Made by a program: the position numbers and the translations under genes. Shown here piece by piece: positions 16,013 to 24,595 of a stretch of 64,000 nucleotides of DNA. Every line of letters starts with the position of its first letter. Positions within the stretch are counted from its first letter, which is position 1. Location of the stretch: NCBI RefSeq assembly GCF_029626225.1, contig NZ_JARUBP010000001.1:7812001-7876000 (forward strand), given 5' to 3'. Source of the stretch: Asanoa sp. WMMD1127 (lineage in GTDB: Bacteria; Actinomycetota; Actinomycetes; Mycobacteriales; Micromonosporaceae). Under the pieces are notes generated by a model that was not told the origin of the DNA, ran no database searches, and saw only the letters and a list, made by a program, of their open reading frames with translations.

Positions 16013-18700
16013 TCAGCGGCTGTCCGATCCCTGCGACTCGACGGCGGCCCGGCCGGCCTCGAGCCGGGCGATCGGCACCCGGAACGGCGAGCACGACACG
16101 TAGTCGAGCCCGACCTCGTGGAAGAAGTGCACCGAGTCGGGGTCGCCGCCGTGCTCGCCGCAGACCCCGAGCTTGAGGTCGGGCCGGGCGGCCCGGCCCT
16201 CGTCGACGGCGATCCGCACCAGCCGGCCGACGCCGTCCCGGTCGATCGACTCGAACGGCGAGATGCCGAAGATGCCCAACTCCAGATAGCGCCAGAAGAA
16301 CGCGCCCTCGACGTCGTCGCGGCTGAAGCCCCAGGCCATCTGGGTCAGGTCGTTGGTGCCGAACGAGAAGAACTGGGCGGCCTCGGCGATCTGGCCGGCG
16401 GTCAGCGCGGCCCGCGGCACCTCGATCATCGTGCCGATCACGACCTCGACCCCGCTGTCGCCGACCACCTCGGCGATGATCCGCTCGGCCTCCGTGCGGA
16501 CGGTCTCCAGCTCCTGCACGGCGCCGACGAGCGGCACCATGATCTCGGGCTTCGGAGCCCCGCCGTCGCGGGCCCGCTCGACCGCGGCCTCGACGATCGC
16601 CCGCACCTGCATCGCGAACAGGCCCGGGATGACGAGCCCCAGGCGTACGCCGCGCAGGCCCAGCATCGGGTTCTCCTCGTGCATCCGGCGCACCGCGGCC
16701 AGCAGCTTCTCGTCGCGACCGGCGTCCTGGCCGCGCTCGTGGGCGACCGCGACGTGCACGGCCAGCTCCTCCAGCGACGGCAGGAACTCGTGCAGCGGCG
16801 GGTCGATGAGCCGGATCGTCACCGGCAGCCCGTCCATCTCGCGGAAGATCTCGACGAAGTCGGCCCGCTGCAACGGCAGCAGCTCGGCCAGCGCGGCCTC
16901 GCGCTCCTGCGTGGTGCCGGCCAGGATCAGTCGCTCGACGAGCTCGCGCCGGTCGCCGAGGAACATGTGCTCGGTGCGGCACAGCCCGATCCCCTGCGCG
17001 CCGAACCGCCGCGCCCGCGCCGAGTCGGTCCCCGTGTCGCTGTTGGCCCGCACCGCGAGCCGGCGCTGGTCGTCGGCGTGCGACATGATCCGGTGCACGG
17101 CCTTGACCAGCGCGTCCTCCGTCTGCGAAGGGTCGAGCGTGCCCTCGAAGTAGCGGACCACCTCGGACGGCTGCACCGGCACCTCACCGAGATAGATCTT
17201 GCCGGTGGTGCCGTCGATCGAGATCACGTCGCCCTGCGCGATGGTCTGCCCGTTGACGGTGAACCGCTGCCCCCGCACGTCGACGTCGAGGGAGTCGGCG
17301 CCGCAGACGCAGGTCTTGCCCATGCCCCGGGCGACCACGGCCGCGTGGCTGGTCTTGCCGCCGCGCGAGGTCAGGATGCCCTGGGCGGCGATCATGCCGG
17401 GCAGGTCGTCGGGGTTGGTCTCGCGGCGCACCAGGATCACGTCGTCGCCGGCGGCCGCCAGCTCCTTGGCCGTCTGGGCGTCGAACACCGCCTTCCCGAC
17501 CGCGGCGCCCGGTGACGCGCCGATGCCCTTGGCCAGCTGGTCGGGCTCGTCGGCGAGGTCGAAGCGCGGGAACATCAGCTGGGCGAGCTGGGCGCCGTTG
17601 ACCCGGTGCAGCGCCTCGTCGAGGTCGATCACGCCCTCGTCGACCAGCTGGCCGGCGATAATGAAGGCGGCGGCGGCCGTACGCTTGCCGACCCGGGTCT
17701 GCAGCATCCAGAGCTTGCCGCGCTCGATCGTGAACTCGATGTCGCAGAGATCCTTGTAGTGCTCCTCCAGCGTCGCCATGATCCGCATCAGATCGTCGTA
17801 CGACGTCTTGTCGAGCTGTTCGAGCTCCTGCAGCGGCACCGTGTTGCGGATGCCGGCGACCACGTCCTCGCCCTGCGCGTTGGCCAGGTAGTCGCCGTAG
17901 ACGCCCTGCGCGCCCGAGGCCGGGTCGCGGGTGAAGGCGACGCCGGTGCCGGAGTCGGAGCCGAGGTTGCCGAACACCATCGCCACGACGTTGACGGCCG
18001 TGCCGAGGTCGGCCGGAATCCGCTCCTGGCGGCGGTAGAGCACCGCGCGGTCGGCGTTCCACGACTCGAAGACGGCCCGGATCGCGAGGTCGAGCTGCTC
18101 CTTCGGGTCCTGGGGGAACTCCCGGCCGGTGTGCTTGGCGAAGATCTGCTTGAACTCGTCGACCAGGCCGCGCATGTCGCCGGCGTCGAGGTCGAGGTCG
18201 TTGTCGCTGCCCTTGGCCCGCTTGGCGGCGTCGAGGGCGTGCTCGAACTCCTCGCCCGGCACGTCGCAGACGGTCTTGCCGAACATCTGGATGAGCCGGC
18301 GGTACGAGTCCCAGGCGAACCGGTCGTTGCCACCCGCCTGGCGGGAGAGGCCGTCGACGGAGGCGTCGTTGAGCCCCACGTTGAGCACCGTCTCCATCAT
18401 GCCGGGCATCGAGAACGCGGCGCCGGAGCGCACCGAGACGAGCAGCGGGTCGCCGGGCTCGCCGAGCTTGCGCCCCATCGACGACTCCAGCGCGTCGAGG
18501 TGGGTGGCGATCTCCTCCGCGAGCCCGGCCGGCTGGTCGCCCGTGTCGAGGTACGCGCGGCACGCTTCCGTCGTGATCGTGAAGCCGGGAGGCACCGGCA
18601 GCCCGATGTTGGTCATCTCCGCGAGGTTCGCTCCTTTGCCGCCAAGGAGATCGCGAAGATCCTTGTTCCCTTCCGAGAAGTCATAGACGAACTTTGTCAC
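16013..18700 (-). CDS. ppdK: Pyruvate, phosphate dikinase
   Basis: An 895-residue enzyme interconverting pyruvate, ATP and phosphate with phosphoenolpyruvate, AMP and pyrophosphate in the cytoplasm. The N-terminal ATP-grasp domain begins FVYDFSEGNKDLRDLLGGKG. The phosphohistidine loop GGKTSHAAVVARGMGKTC places the catalytic His near residue 451. The C-terminal TIM barrel ends with GVCGEHGGDPDSVHFF and the catalytic Cys in YVSCSPFRVP near residue 868. The GTG at 18700 is chosen because GGAGG stands 8 nt upstream; length and start agree with the family. Confidence 0.95.
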   Translation of the reverse strand: MTKFVYDFSEGNKDLRDLLGGKGANLAEMTNIGLPVPPGFTITTEACRAYLDTGDQPAGLAEEIATHLDALESSMGRKLGEPGDPLLVSVRSGAAFSMPGMMETVLNVGLNDASVDGLSRQAGGNDRFAWDSYRRLIQMFGKTVCDVPGEEFEHALDAAKRAKGSDNDLDLDAGDMRGLVDEFKQIFAKHTGREFPQDPKEQLDLAIRAVFESWNADRAVLYRRQERIPADLGTAVNVVAMVFGNLGSDSGTGVAFTRDPASGAQGVYGDYLANAQGEDVVAGIRNTVPLQELEQLDKTSYDDLMRIMATLEEHYKDLCDIEFTIERGKLWMLQTRVGKRTAAAAFIIAGQLVDEGVIDLDEALHRVNGAQLAQLMFPRFDLADEPDQLAKGIGASPGAAVGKAVFDAQTAKELAAAGDDVILVRRETNPDDLPGMIAAQGILTSRGGKTSHAAVVARGMGKTCVCGADSLDVDVRGQRFTVNGQTIAQGDVISIDGTTGKIYLGEVPVQPSEVVRYFEGTLDPSQTEDALVKAVHRIMSHADDQRRLAVRANSDTGTDSARARRFGAQGIGLCRTEHMFLGDRRELVERLILAGTTQEREAALAELLPLQRADFVEIFREMDGLPVTIRLIDPPLHEFLPSLEELAVHVAVAHERGQDAGRDEKLLAAVRRMHEENPMLGLRGVRLGLVIPGLFAMQVRAIVEAAVERARDGGAPKPEIMVPLVGAVQELETVRTEAERIIAEVVGDSGVEVVIGTMIEVPRAALTAGQIAEAAQFFSFGTNDLTQMAWGFSRDDVEGAFFWRYLELGIFGISPFESIDRDGVGRLVRIAVDEGRAARPDLKLGVCGEHGGDPDSVHFFHEVGLDYVSCSPFRVPIARLEAGRAAVESQGSDSR

Positions 18701-18880
18701 CGGTTGCCCTCCCACGCGCTCAACGCTGAACGACCAGTCAGTAACCATTCCCACCGTGGGCGCAGGTTAAGCGAGGTTTGCGGCCCGTTGGGAGCCCTCG
18801 GTGACTATTGGCACAACGCTACGCACACAGGCGGTCCTGGGAGCGTTTTCCCGCGCATCCACGCGCACGCCGGCGCACCG

Positions 18881-19261
18881 TCAGCGCGCGGACTGCCACA
18901 GGCCGATCAGGTTTCCCTCGGTGTCGGAGAAGTAGCCCGTGAAGCCCATGTCACCCACGGCCTGCCGGCCCATCCGGGTCGTGCCGCCGTTCTTCTCCAC
19001 CGTGGCGAGCGCCTCGTCGATGTCGTCGACGTCGATCGTGACCACCGGCGCCTTGAACATGCCGCTGCGCTTCATCATCCCGCCGTTGATCGCGCCGGGG
19101 TCCTTCGGCCGGCCGTCCTGACCGCTCGGGGTGGTGCCCAGCATCGCGTACGACATCTCGGGCATGTCCTGGATGTTCCAGCCGAACGACTCGGCGTAGA
19201 AGCGCTCCGCCCGCTGCACGTCATCGGCCGGGATCTCGAAATGGGTGACGCTGCCCTTCAT
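18881..19261 (-). CDS. VOC-family (glyoxalase-like) protein
   Basis: A 126-residue VOC protein with MKGSVTHFEIPADDVQRAE at the N-terminus, FYAESFGWNI in the first beta-alpha module and YFSDTEGNLIGLWQ at the end. A His near the start and a Glu in the last strand are candidate metal ligands. It resembles the YdeA/27-kDa-antigen-like subgroup often annotated as a glyoxalase; substrate unknown. It lies between ppdK and lysS on the same strand with gaps of 50-180 bp. Confidence 0.8.
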   Translation of the reverse strand: MKGSVTHFEIPADDVQRAERFYAESFGWNIQDMPEMSYAMLGTTPSGQDGRPKDPGAINGGMMKRSGMFKAPVVTIDVDDIDEALATVEKNGGTTRMGRQAVGDMGFTGYFSDTEGNLIGLWQSAR

Positions 19262-19314
19262 CGGACGACCTCCTCAGGTCGGCCGGCGCGGTCCCCTCCC
19301 CTGCTTCGAGCCTA

Positions 19315-21012
19315 TTACCCGCCGAGCAGGCTGCGGACCCGGTCGGCGCCGGTCGCCAGCAGCAGCGTGGGCAGCCGCGGGCCGGTCTCCTTGCCGATCA
19401 GCAGGCGGTAGAGCAGGGCGAAGAACGACCGCTGGGCCACCTTGAGCTCCGGCGTCGGCTTGACGTCGAGCGGCAGGCCGAGCAGTTGCTTGGGCACCCC
19501 GTAGACGAGCGTGGTCAGGCCGTCGAGCGACCAGTGGTCGTCGAGCCCGTCGCGCAACATGGCCAGGGCCCGGCGCTGGTCGTCGTCGAGGCCGTCGAGC
19601 AGCACGGCGTCGGGGGCCTCGCGGACCCGGGTGCGCTCGTCCGGGGTGAGCTGGGTGCGCACCCAGTTGCTGGCGCAGTCGAGCCGGGGCCGGGTCTCGT
19701 CGAGGTCCTTGACCGGGTCGGCCGGGTCCAGGTCGCGCAGGATCCGCAGGGTCTGGTCGTCGTTGCCGGTGGTGATGTCGACGATGGAGGCCAGGGTGCG
19801 GTAGGGCACCGGGCGCGGGGTCAGCGGCAGGGGGCCGGCGGCGGTGCCCGCGGAACGGCCGTAGGCGGCCAGGTCGCCGCTGGACGCGGTGCCGCTCTCG
19901 ACGCGGGCGGTGAGCCCGTCCCACTCGTCGTAGAGGCGCTGGATCTCCTGGTCGAACGCGATGTCGAAGGACTGGTTGGGGCGGCGGCGCGCGTACAGCC
20001 AGCGCAGCAGCGGCGGCTCCATGATCTCCAGGGCGTCGGCCGCGGTGGGCACCCCGCCCCGGGAGCTGCTCATCTTGGCCATGCCCTTGATGCCGACGAA
20101 CGCGTACATCGGGCCGATCGGCGGCTCGGCGCCGAAGACCTCGCGGACGAGCTGGCTGCCGACGACGAAGCTGGAGCCGGGCGAGCTGTGGTCGACGCCG
20201 CTCGGCTCGAACACCACGCCCTCGTAGGCCCAGCGCATCGGCCAGTCGACCTTCCAGACCAGCTTGCCGTAGTTGTAGTCGGACAGCAGGACGGTCTCAC
20301 TGTGGCCGCAGGCGCAGGTGTAGGTCAGGGCGGTGGTCGCGTCGTCGTACGCCGTGACGGTCGTGGTGTCCTTGCCGCACTGCTGGCAGTAGGGCTTGTA
20401 GGGGTAGTAGCCGGAGGCGGTGCCGCCGTCGTCCTCGCTCGCGGCGCCGGACCCCTCGGCCGCGGCGGCCTCGTCGGGGTTGGTGATCTCCTTGCCCGGC
20501 TTCTTCTTGGTGCGGTAACGGCCGAGGACCTCGTCGATCTTGGCGCGCTGCGACATGGCGTGCAGGATCTGCGCGCGGTACGCACCGGAGGTGTACATCG
20601 CCGTCTGGCTGATCGGGGTGACCTCGATGCCGAGCCGGGTCATCGCGTCGGTCAGGGGCGCCTTGAAGTGCTCGGCCCAGTTGGGGTAGTCGCTGCCCGC
20701 CGGCGCTGGGACCGCGGTGAGCGGCTTGCCGATGTGCTCGGCCCAGGAGGGGTCGACACCGGCCGGCACCTTGCGGAAGCGGTCGAAGTCGTCCCACGAC
20801 AGGATGTGCCGCACCTCGCGCCCGCGCCGCCGGATCTCGTCGGCGACCAGGTGCGGGGTCATCAGCTCGCGCTGGTTGCCGAGGTGCACGGGCCCGGAGG
20901 GACTGAGGCCACTCGCGCACACGATCGGCTTGCCGGGCGCCCGCCGGTCGGCTTCCGCGATCACCTCGTCGGCGAACCGCGCCACCCAGTCCGACTCGAT
21001 TGCCTGCGCCAC
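19315..21012 (-). CDS. lysS: Lysine--tRNA ligase, class I
   Basis: A 565-residue class I (archaeal-type) lysyl-tRNA synthetase. It carries the HIGH-like HLGN at residues 43-46 within GLSPSGPVHLGNQREL and KMSSSRGGVPT near residue 312. Between them are cysteine pairs YCQQCGK and CACGHSE that could bind zinc. Around residues 185-200 is an Ala/Glu/Asp-rich, low-complexity insertion (NPDEAAAAEGSGAASEDD). Many actinobacteria carry this in addition to class II LysRS; the other gene is not in the window. Confidence 0.93.
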   Translation of the reverse strand: MAQAIESDWVARFADEVIAEADRRAPGKPIVCASGLSPSGPVHLGNQRELMTPHLVADEIRRRGREVRHILSWDDFDRFRKVPAGVDPSWAEHIGKPLTAVPAPAGSDYPNWAEHFKAPLTDAMTRLGIEVTPISQTAMYTSGAYRAQILHAMSQRAKIDEVLGRYRTKKKPGKEITNPDEAAAAEGSGAASEDDGGTASGYYPYKPYCQQCGKDTTTVTAYDDATTALTYTCACGHSETVLLSDYNYGKLVWKVDWPMRWAYEGVVFEPSGVDHSSPGSSFVVGSQLVREVFGAEPPIGPMYAFVGIKGMAKMSSSRGGVPTAADALEIMEPPLLRWLYARRRPNQSFDIAFDQEIQRLYDEWDGLTARVESGTASSGDLAAYGRSAGTAAGPLPLTPRPVPYRTLASIVDITTGNDDQTLRILRDLDPADPVKDLDETRPRLDCASNWVRTQLTPDERTRVREAPDAVLLDGLDDDQRRALAMLRDGLDDHWSLDGLTTLVYGVPKQLLGLPLDVKPTPELKVAQRSFFALLYRLLIGKETGPRLPTLLLATGADRVRSLLGG

Positions 21013-21074
21013 GGTGTTCGCCCCTCCTCGGTGTACCGGACGAAATTACCGCACCGCGGGTCGCCTCCCGCGCG

Positions 21075-21108
21075 CGACGGTGCCGCCTCCCCAGGGGCGA
21101 CACCGTCG
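21075..21108 (-). terminator. Hairpin downstream of the alpha/beta hydrolase gene
   Basis: Arms CGACGGTG and CACCGTCG (8 bp, perfect) enclose a second stem GCC/GGC-type pairing around TCCCCAGGGG. It starts 8 bp after the hydrolase stop and precedes lysS on the same strand, so it probably separates the two transcripts. Confidence 0.55.
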
Positions 21109-21115
21109 GGCGCGG

Positions 21116-21922
21116 TCAGTCCTTCAGGTAGGAGCGGAGGAACGGGGCGACGGCGGCCGGGGCGACGTCGTGGCTCTGGTCCGGGACCACCTGGTGTTCC
21201 GCGTGCGGCAGGAGGTCGGCCAGCTGGCGGCCGCTGGTGTGCATGAACGGCTCGCTGTTGCCGCCGTTGAGGACCAGCGTCGGGGTGGTGATGCCCTTCC
21301 ACTCCGCCGGCAGCGGGCGGCCCGACATCGTGGTGCCGACGATGCGGCCGTCGTGGGAGATGGTGTCGGCCACCGCCTCCATGCCCGCCCAGCTCGGGTC
21401 GGCCTTCATGCCGGCCAGCCACTCCGGCGGGAGGCCGATCGCCTTGGTCATCAGGAGCTCGACGGCGTCGCCGCGGCGGCCTTCGGCGATGGCGCGCTCG
21501 AGCTGCTCGACGTAGTCGTCCGGGAGCGGCGGGCGGCTGTCGTCGACGATGAACGGCGGGTCGTAGAGGGCGATCCTGGTGAGCTCGGGGAGCTGTTCGG
21601 CGGCGCGCAGGGTCAACACCGCTCCCGAGGAGATGCCGTACGCGTACGCCTGGCCGCCGTTGTCCTTGATCACCGCGGCGATGTCCTGGATCTCCTTGTC
21701 GACCGAGTAGGGCGCGGTGTTGCCGCTGTCGCCGCGGCCGCGCCGGTCGTAGTGGACCACGGTGAAGTCGGCGCTCAGCAGGTCGAGCAGGCCCTGGTAG
21801 AGCGGGTCCCACGCGCGGGTGCTGAGGACGGCGGGGACGAGGACGAGCGTGGGGCCCTGACCCTTGACGTCGTACGTGATGGTCGTGCCGTCCGCGGACG
21901 TGGTGGTGCGGGTGGTGGTCAT
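21116..21922 (-). CDS. Alpha/beta hydrolase
   Basis: A 268-residue alpha/beta-fold hydrolase. The nucleophile elbow is GISSG (around residue 95), the acid is an Asp in VLNGGNSEPF or nearby, and the catalytic His is in VPDQSHDVAP near the C-terminus. The oxyanion region LVLVPAVLSTRAWDPLY replaces the usual HG dipeptide. It diverges from a TetR gene, and three repeated operator-like sequences lie between them, so it is probably the regulator's target. Substrate unknown. Confidence 0.82.
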   Translation of the reverse strand: MTTTRTTTSADGTTITYDVKGQGPTLVLVPAVLSTRAWDPLYQGLLDLLSADFTVVHYDRRGRGDSGNTAPYSVDKEIQDIAAVIKDNGGQAYAYGISSGAVLTLRAAEQLPELTRIALYDPPFIVDDSRPPLPDDYVEQLERAIAEGRRGDAVELLMTKAIGLPPEWLAGMKADPSWAGMEAVADTISHDGRIVGTTMSGRPLPAEWKGITTPTLVLNGGNSEPFMHTSGRQLADLLPHAEHQVVPDQSHDVAPAAVAPFLRSYLKD

Positions 21923-21947
21923 GATGGTCTTGGCTCCCTTGTTGGAC

Positions 21948-22014
21948 TAGACGGTTCGGTACTCCGGAACTAGACCGTACGGTACTCGACTTGGAACTGG
22001 ACTGTCTAGTACTC
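21948..22014. promoter_or_regulatory. Three direct operator-like repeats between hydrolase and tetR
   Basis: Repeats TAGACGGTTCGGTACTC (21948-21964), TAGACCGTACGGTACTC (21971-21987) and TGGACTGTCTAGTACTC (21998-22014). The second holds the perfect palindrome ACCGTACGGT. They fill the 100-bp divergent promoter region and are the likely binding sites of the adjacent TetR protein, with the last overlapping the probable tetR promoter. Confidence 0.6.
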
Positions 22015-22022
22015 TTTTCGAC

Positions 22023-22643
22023 ATGGACGAGACGCCGAGCCGCACCGAGCGGAAGCGGGCCCAGATCATGAGCGCGGCGACCAGCGCGTTCCTGGAGCAC
22101 GGCTACAAGGGCACGAGCATGGACCTGGTCGCCGCGGCGGCGCACGTCTCGAAGCAGACGGTCTACAAGCACTTCGCGGACAAGGAGCAGCTCTTCCAGG
22201 CGATCGTCATGGCCGCGATGGAGCCGACGGTCCAGCGCCTGACCTCGGCCGCTCCCCCGTACCACGGCGACGACATCGCGGCCGACCTGCTGGCCGTGAC
22301 CCGCAACCTGGTGCAGGCGATCATGCGCCCGGAGGTGCTGCGCCTGCGCCGCCTCCTGATCGGCGAGTCGGCCCGCTTCCCGGTCTTCGGCGGCGCGTAC
22401 TTCGAGCAGAGCTTCTCGGGCGGCCTGGCCGCGCTGGCGAAGCAACTGACGGCGTTGGCCGAAGGCGGCGCCCTGAAACTGCCCGACCCGCGGACGGCAG
22501 CCGAACATCTGGCCGGCATGGCCCTCTGGGTGCCGATGAACCAGGCCATGTTCACGGGCTCCGACGAGCCGCTGACCGCGGCGGAGCTGGACCGCTACTG
22601 CACGGCCGCGGTGGACGCCTTCCTCCGCGTCTACGCGGCCTGA
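22023..22643 (+). CDS. TetR-family transcriptional regulator
   Basis: A 206-residue TetR repressor. The N-terminal helix-turn-helix is complete (AATSAFLEHGYKGTSMDLVA, then HVSKQTVYKHFADKEQLF at about residues 39-56). The C-terminal ligand domain resembles the AcrR/TetR_C_7 type (LRRLLIGESARFP). The ATG at 22023 has no Shine-Dalgarno, so a leaderless transcript is possible. It likely represses itself and the divergent hydrolase through the repeats in front of it. Confidence 0.88.
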   Translation: MDETPSRTERKRAQIMSAATSAFLEHGYKGTSMDLVAAAAHVSKQTVYKHFADKEQLFQAIVMAAMEPTVQRLTSAAPPYHGDDIAADLLAVTRNLVQAIMRPEVLRLRRLLIGESARFPVFGGAYFEQSFSGGLAALAKQLTALAEGGALKLPDPRTAAEHLAGMALWVPMNQAMFTGSDEPLTAAELDRYCTAAVDAFLRVYAA

Positions 22644-22675
22644 CCACGGGGCCACGATCTTGGCCACTAGCCGCT

Positions 22676-22707
22676 ATAACACTCATGACATATGATGTGA
22701 GCGTTAT
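22676..22707. promoter_or_regulatory. Inverted repeat upstream of the toxin-antitoxin genes
   Basis: Arms ATAACACTCA (22676-22685) and TGAGCGTTAT (22698-22707) differ at one position and are separated by 12 nt that include CATATG. It lies just before the ribosome site of the toxin gene, where autorepressor sites of HigBA-type modules normally sit. Confidence 0.6.
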
Positions 22708-22721
22708 GGCGGAGGCATCAG

Positions 22722-23099
22722 ATGGCATGGACCGTCGTGGTCGTCGAGCCGGTGCTGTCGTGGTTGCACGCGCTGCGGCGCACCGATCGCCGCACCTTGC
22801 TGCTGATCAGCGCGGCGATCGACGCCCTGGCGGAGGAAGGACCAGGGCTGGGTCGGCCGCTGGTCGACACGGTGAAGGGCTCGCGGCTCGCCAATCTGAA
22901 GGAACTGCGACCGGGCTCGGCGGGCCGCAGCGAGGTGCGACTGTTGTTCGTCTTCGACCCGCTCCGGCAGGTCGTGCTGCTGGTCGGCGGCGACAAGGCG
23001 GGCAACTGGCGGGCCTGGTACGCGACGGCGGTGCCGTTGGCCGAAGCGGCGTACGACGCTCACCTCGATCGGATGCGCGAGAAGGGGGCTGATCGGTGA
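22722..23099 (+). CDS. HigB/RelE-like toxin (Gp49 family)
   Basis: A 125-residue protein with the RelE/HigB fold pattern of the phage Gp49-like family: NLKELRPGSAGRSEVRLLFV followed by LLVGGDKAGNW. Such toxins cleave mRNA at the ribosome. The start ATG has GGAGG 6 nt upstream. It is followed at once by the antitoxin gene (stop and start share TGATG), the toxin-first order of higBA. An inverted repeat upstream is the probable operator. Confidence 0.85.
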   Translation: MAWTVVVVEPVLSWLHALRRTDRRTLLLISAAIDALAEEGPGLGRPLVDTVKGSRLANLKELRPGSAGRSEVRLLFVFDPLRQVVLLVGGDKAGNWRAWYATAVPLAEAAYDAHLDRMREKGADR

Positions 23100-23434
23100 T
23101 GGACCACCTGGACGACCCGGAGGCGGTGTCCTGGTCCGATCTCAAGCAGGAGCTGCGGCTGAGCGACGAGGAGCGTGAGCGGATCACCGCGACCAAGGAC
23201 GAACTGATCGCGCAGGCGCGTGCCTATCGGCTCGCCGAGATCCGGCGGCGCCAGCATGCCACCCAGACCGACATCGCGAAGGCGATGGGCGTGACGCAGG
23301 CCCGGGTGTCCCGGATCGAGAAGGGCGAGCTCACCCGCAGCGAGGTCGACACTCTCGCCGCCTACGTCCGCGCTCTGGGCGGTCGCCTGAAGATCGTCGC
23401 CGAGTTCGGTGACGAGTCCTACGTGCTCGGCTAG
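23099..23434 (+). CDS. HigA-like XRE antitoxin
   Basis: A 111-residue antitoxin with an XRE helix-turn-helix (TQTDIAKAMGVTQARVSRIE, about residues 57-76) and a C-terminal strand GRLKIVAEFGDESYVLG. The N-terminal acidic helix (SWSDLKQELRLSDEERERI) is likely the toxin-binding part. ATG 23099 overlaps the toxin stop by one base; GTG 23096 is an alternative. Its TAG stop shares a CTAG tetramer with the convergent dus gene. Confidence 0.87.
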   Translation: MDHLDDPEAVSWSDLKQELRLSDEERERITATKDELIAQARAYRLAEIRRRQHATQTDIAKAMGVTQARVSRIEKGELTRSEVDTLAAYVRALGGRLKIVAEFGDESYVLG

Positions 23435-24552
23435 CCGCCGGAGTCGGCCATTTCGGCTCCCTCGGGGACGGCGTCCGCGTCGCGGGCGGTCAGCCAGCCG
23501 TCGGGGAGGTGGACCTTGCCCGGGGAGTTGGTGCGGCCGCGCGGTTGGCCCAGGGTGTCCAGCGGGAACGGGGCGTCAGCGTCGAGCTTGCCGAGCAGGT
23601 CGTCCAGCTCCGCCAGCGTCGAGACCATGGCCAGCGAACGCCGGAGTTCGGCGCCGACCGGGAAGCCCTTGAGGTACCACGCGACGTGCTTGCGGATGTC
23701 GACGCAGGCGTCGCGTTCGCTGGCGAACTGGGCGACCAGCAGGTCGGCGTGCCGGCGCAGGACCGCGGCGACCTCGCCCAGGGTGGGCAGGCGGCGGCTC
23801 GGGTGGCCGGCGAACGCGGCCTCCAGGTCGGCGAACAGCCACGGGCGGCCCAGGCAGCCGCGGCCCACGACGACGCCGTCGGCGCCGGTTTCGGCGACCA
23901 TGCGGAGCGCGTCCTCGGCCTCCCAGATGTCGCCGTTGCCGAGCACCGGCACGTCGAGCGCCTGCTTGAGGGTGGCGATGGCCGACCAGTCGGCGGTGCC
24001 GGAGTAGCGCTGCGCGGCCGTGCGCGCGTGCAACGCCACCGCCGCCACTCCGGCGTCCTGGGCGGCGAGGCCGGCTTCGACGTACGTCAGGTGGTCGTCG
24101 TCGATGCCCTTGCGCATCTTGACCGTGACCGGGACGGCGCCCTCGGCGGCGTCGACGGCCGCGCGGACCAGGCGGGCGAACAGCCGCCGGCGCCACGGCA
24201 GCGCGGCGCCGCCACCCTTGCGGGTGACCTTGGGTACCGGGCAGCCGAAGTTGAGGTCGACGTGGTCGGCCAGGTCGTCCTCGACCACCATCCGGACGGC
24301 GGCGGCGGTCACCTCGGGGTCGACGCCGTAGAGCTGCAGGCTGCGCGGCCGCTCGTCACCCCCGAAGGCGATCATCTTGAGCGTCTTGGGGTTGCGCTCG
24401 ACCAGGGCCCGCGTGGTGATCATCTCGCACACGTAGAGGCCGCCGCCCTGCTCGCGGCAGAGCTGGCGGAACGCGACGTTGGTGATCCCGGCCATCGGCG
24501 CCAGGACCACCGGCGGGTCGACCTGGTGCGGTCCGAGGAGCAGCGGCGTCAC
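23431..24552 (-). CDS. dus: tRNA-dihydrouridine synthase
   Basis: A 373-residue FMN enzyme reducing uridines of tRNA. Motifs of the DusB group are visible: VVLAPMAGITNVAFRQLC at the N-terminus, the active-site Cys in DLNFGCPVPKVTRKGGGAAL, the substrate segment VTVKMRKGIDDDH, and FMN-phosphate-binding VLGNGDIWEAEDAL and DGVVVGRG. The GTG at 24552 gives the usual start next to the first strand; longer frames upstream are not family-like. It diverges from the AlkZ-like gene with only 43 bp between. Confidence 0.92.
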   Translation of the reverse strand: MTPLLLGPHQVDPPVVLAPMAGITNVAFRQLCREQGGGLYVCEMITTRALVERNPKTLKMIAFGGDERPRSLQLYGVDPEVTAAAVRMVVEDDLADHVDLNFGCPVPKVTRKGGGAALPWRRRLFARLVRAAVDAAEGAVPVTVKMRKGIDDDHLTYVEAGLAAQDAGVAAVALHARTAAQRYSGTADWSAIATLKQALDVPVLGNGDIWEAEDALRMVAETGADGVVVGRGCLGRPWLFADLEAAFAGHPSRRLPTLGEVAAVLRRHADLLVAQFASERDACVDIRKHVAWYLKGFPVGAELRRSLAMVSTLAELDDLLGKLDADAPFPLDTLGQPRGRTNSPGKVHLPDGWLTARDADAVPEGAEMADSGG

Positions 24553-24595
24553 GCATCGAGCGTACGTTGTCGTACCCGTGCGGCATCCTGCCCTC

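Noticed and set aside
21013-21115. T-box or other tRNA-sensing leader before lysS (and similarly before glyS)
   Set aside because: The upstream gaps are about 100 bp or less and show no T-box consensus or specifier-loop structure.
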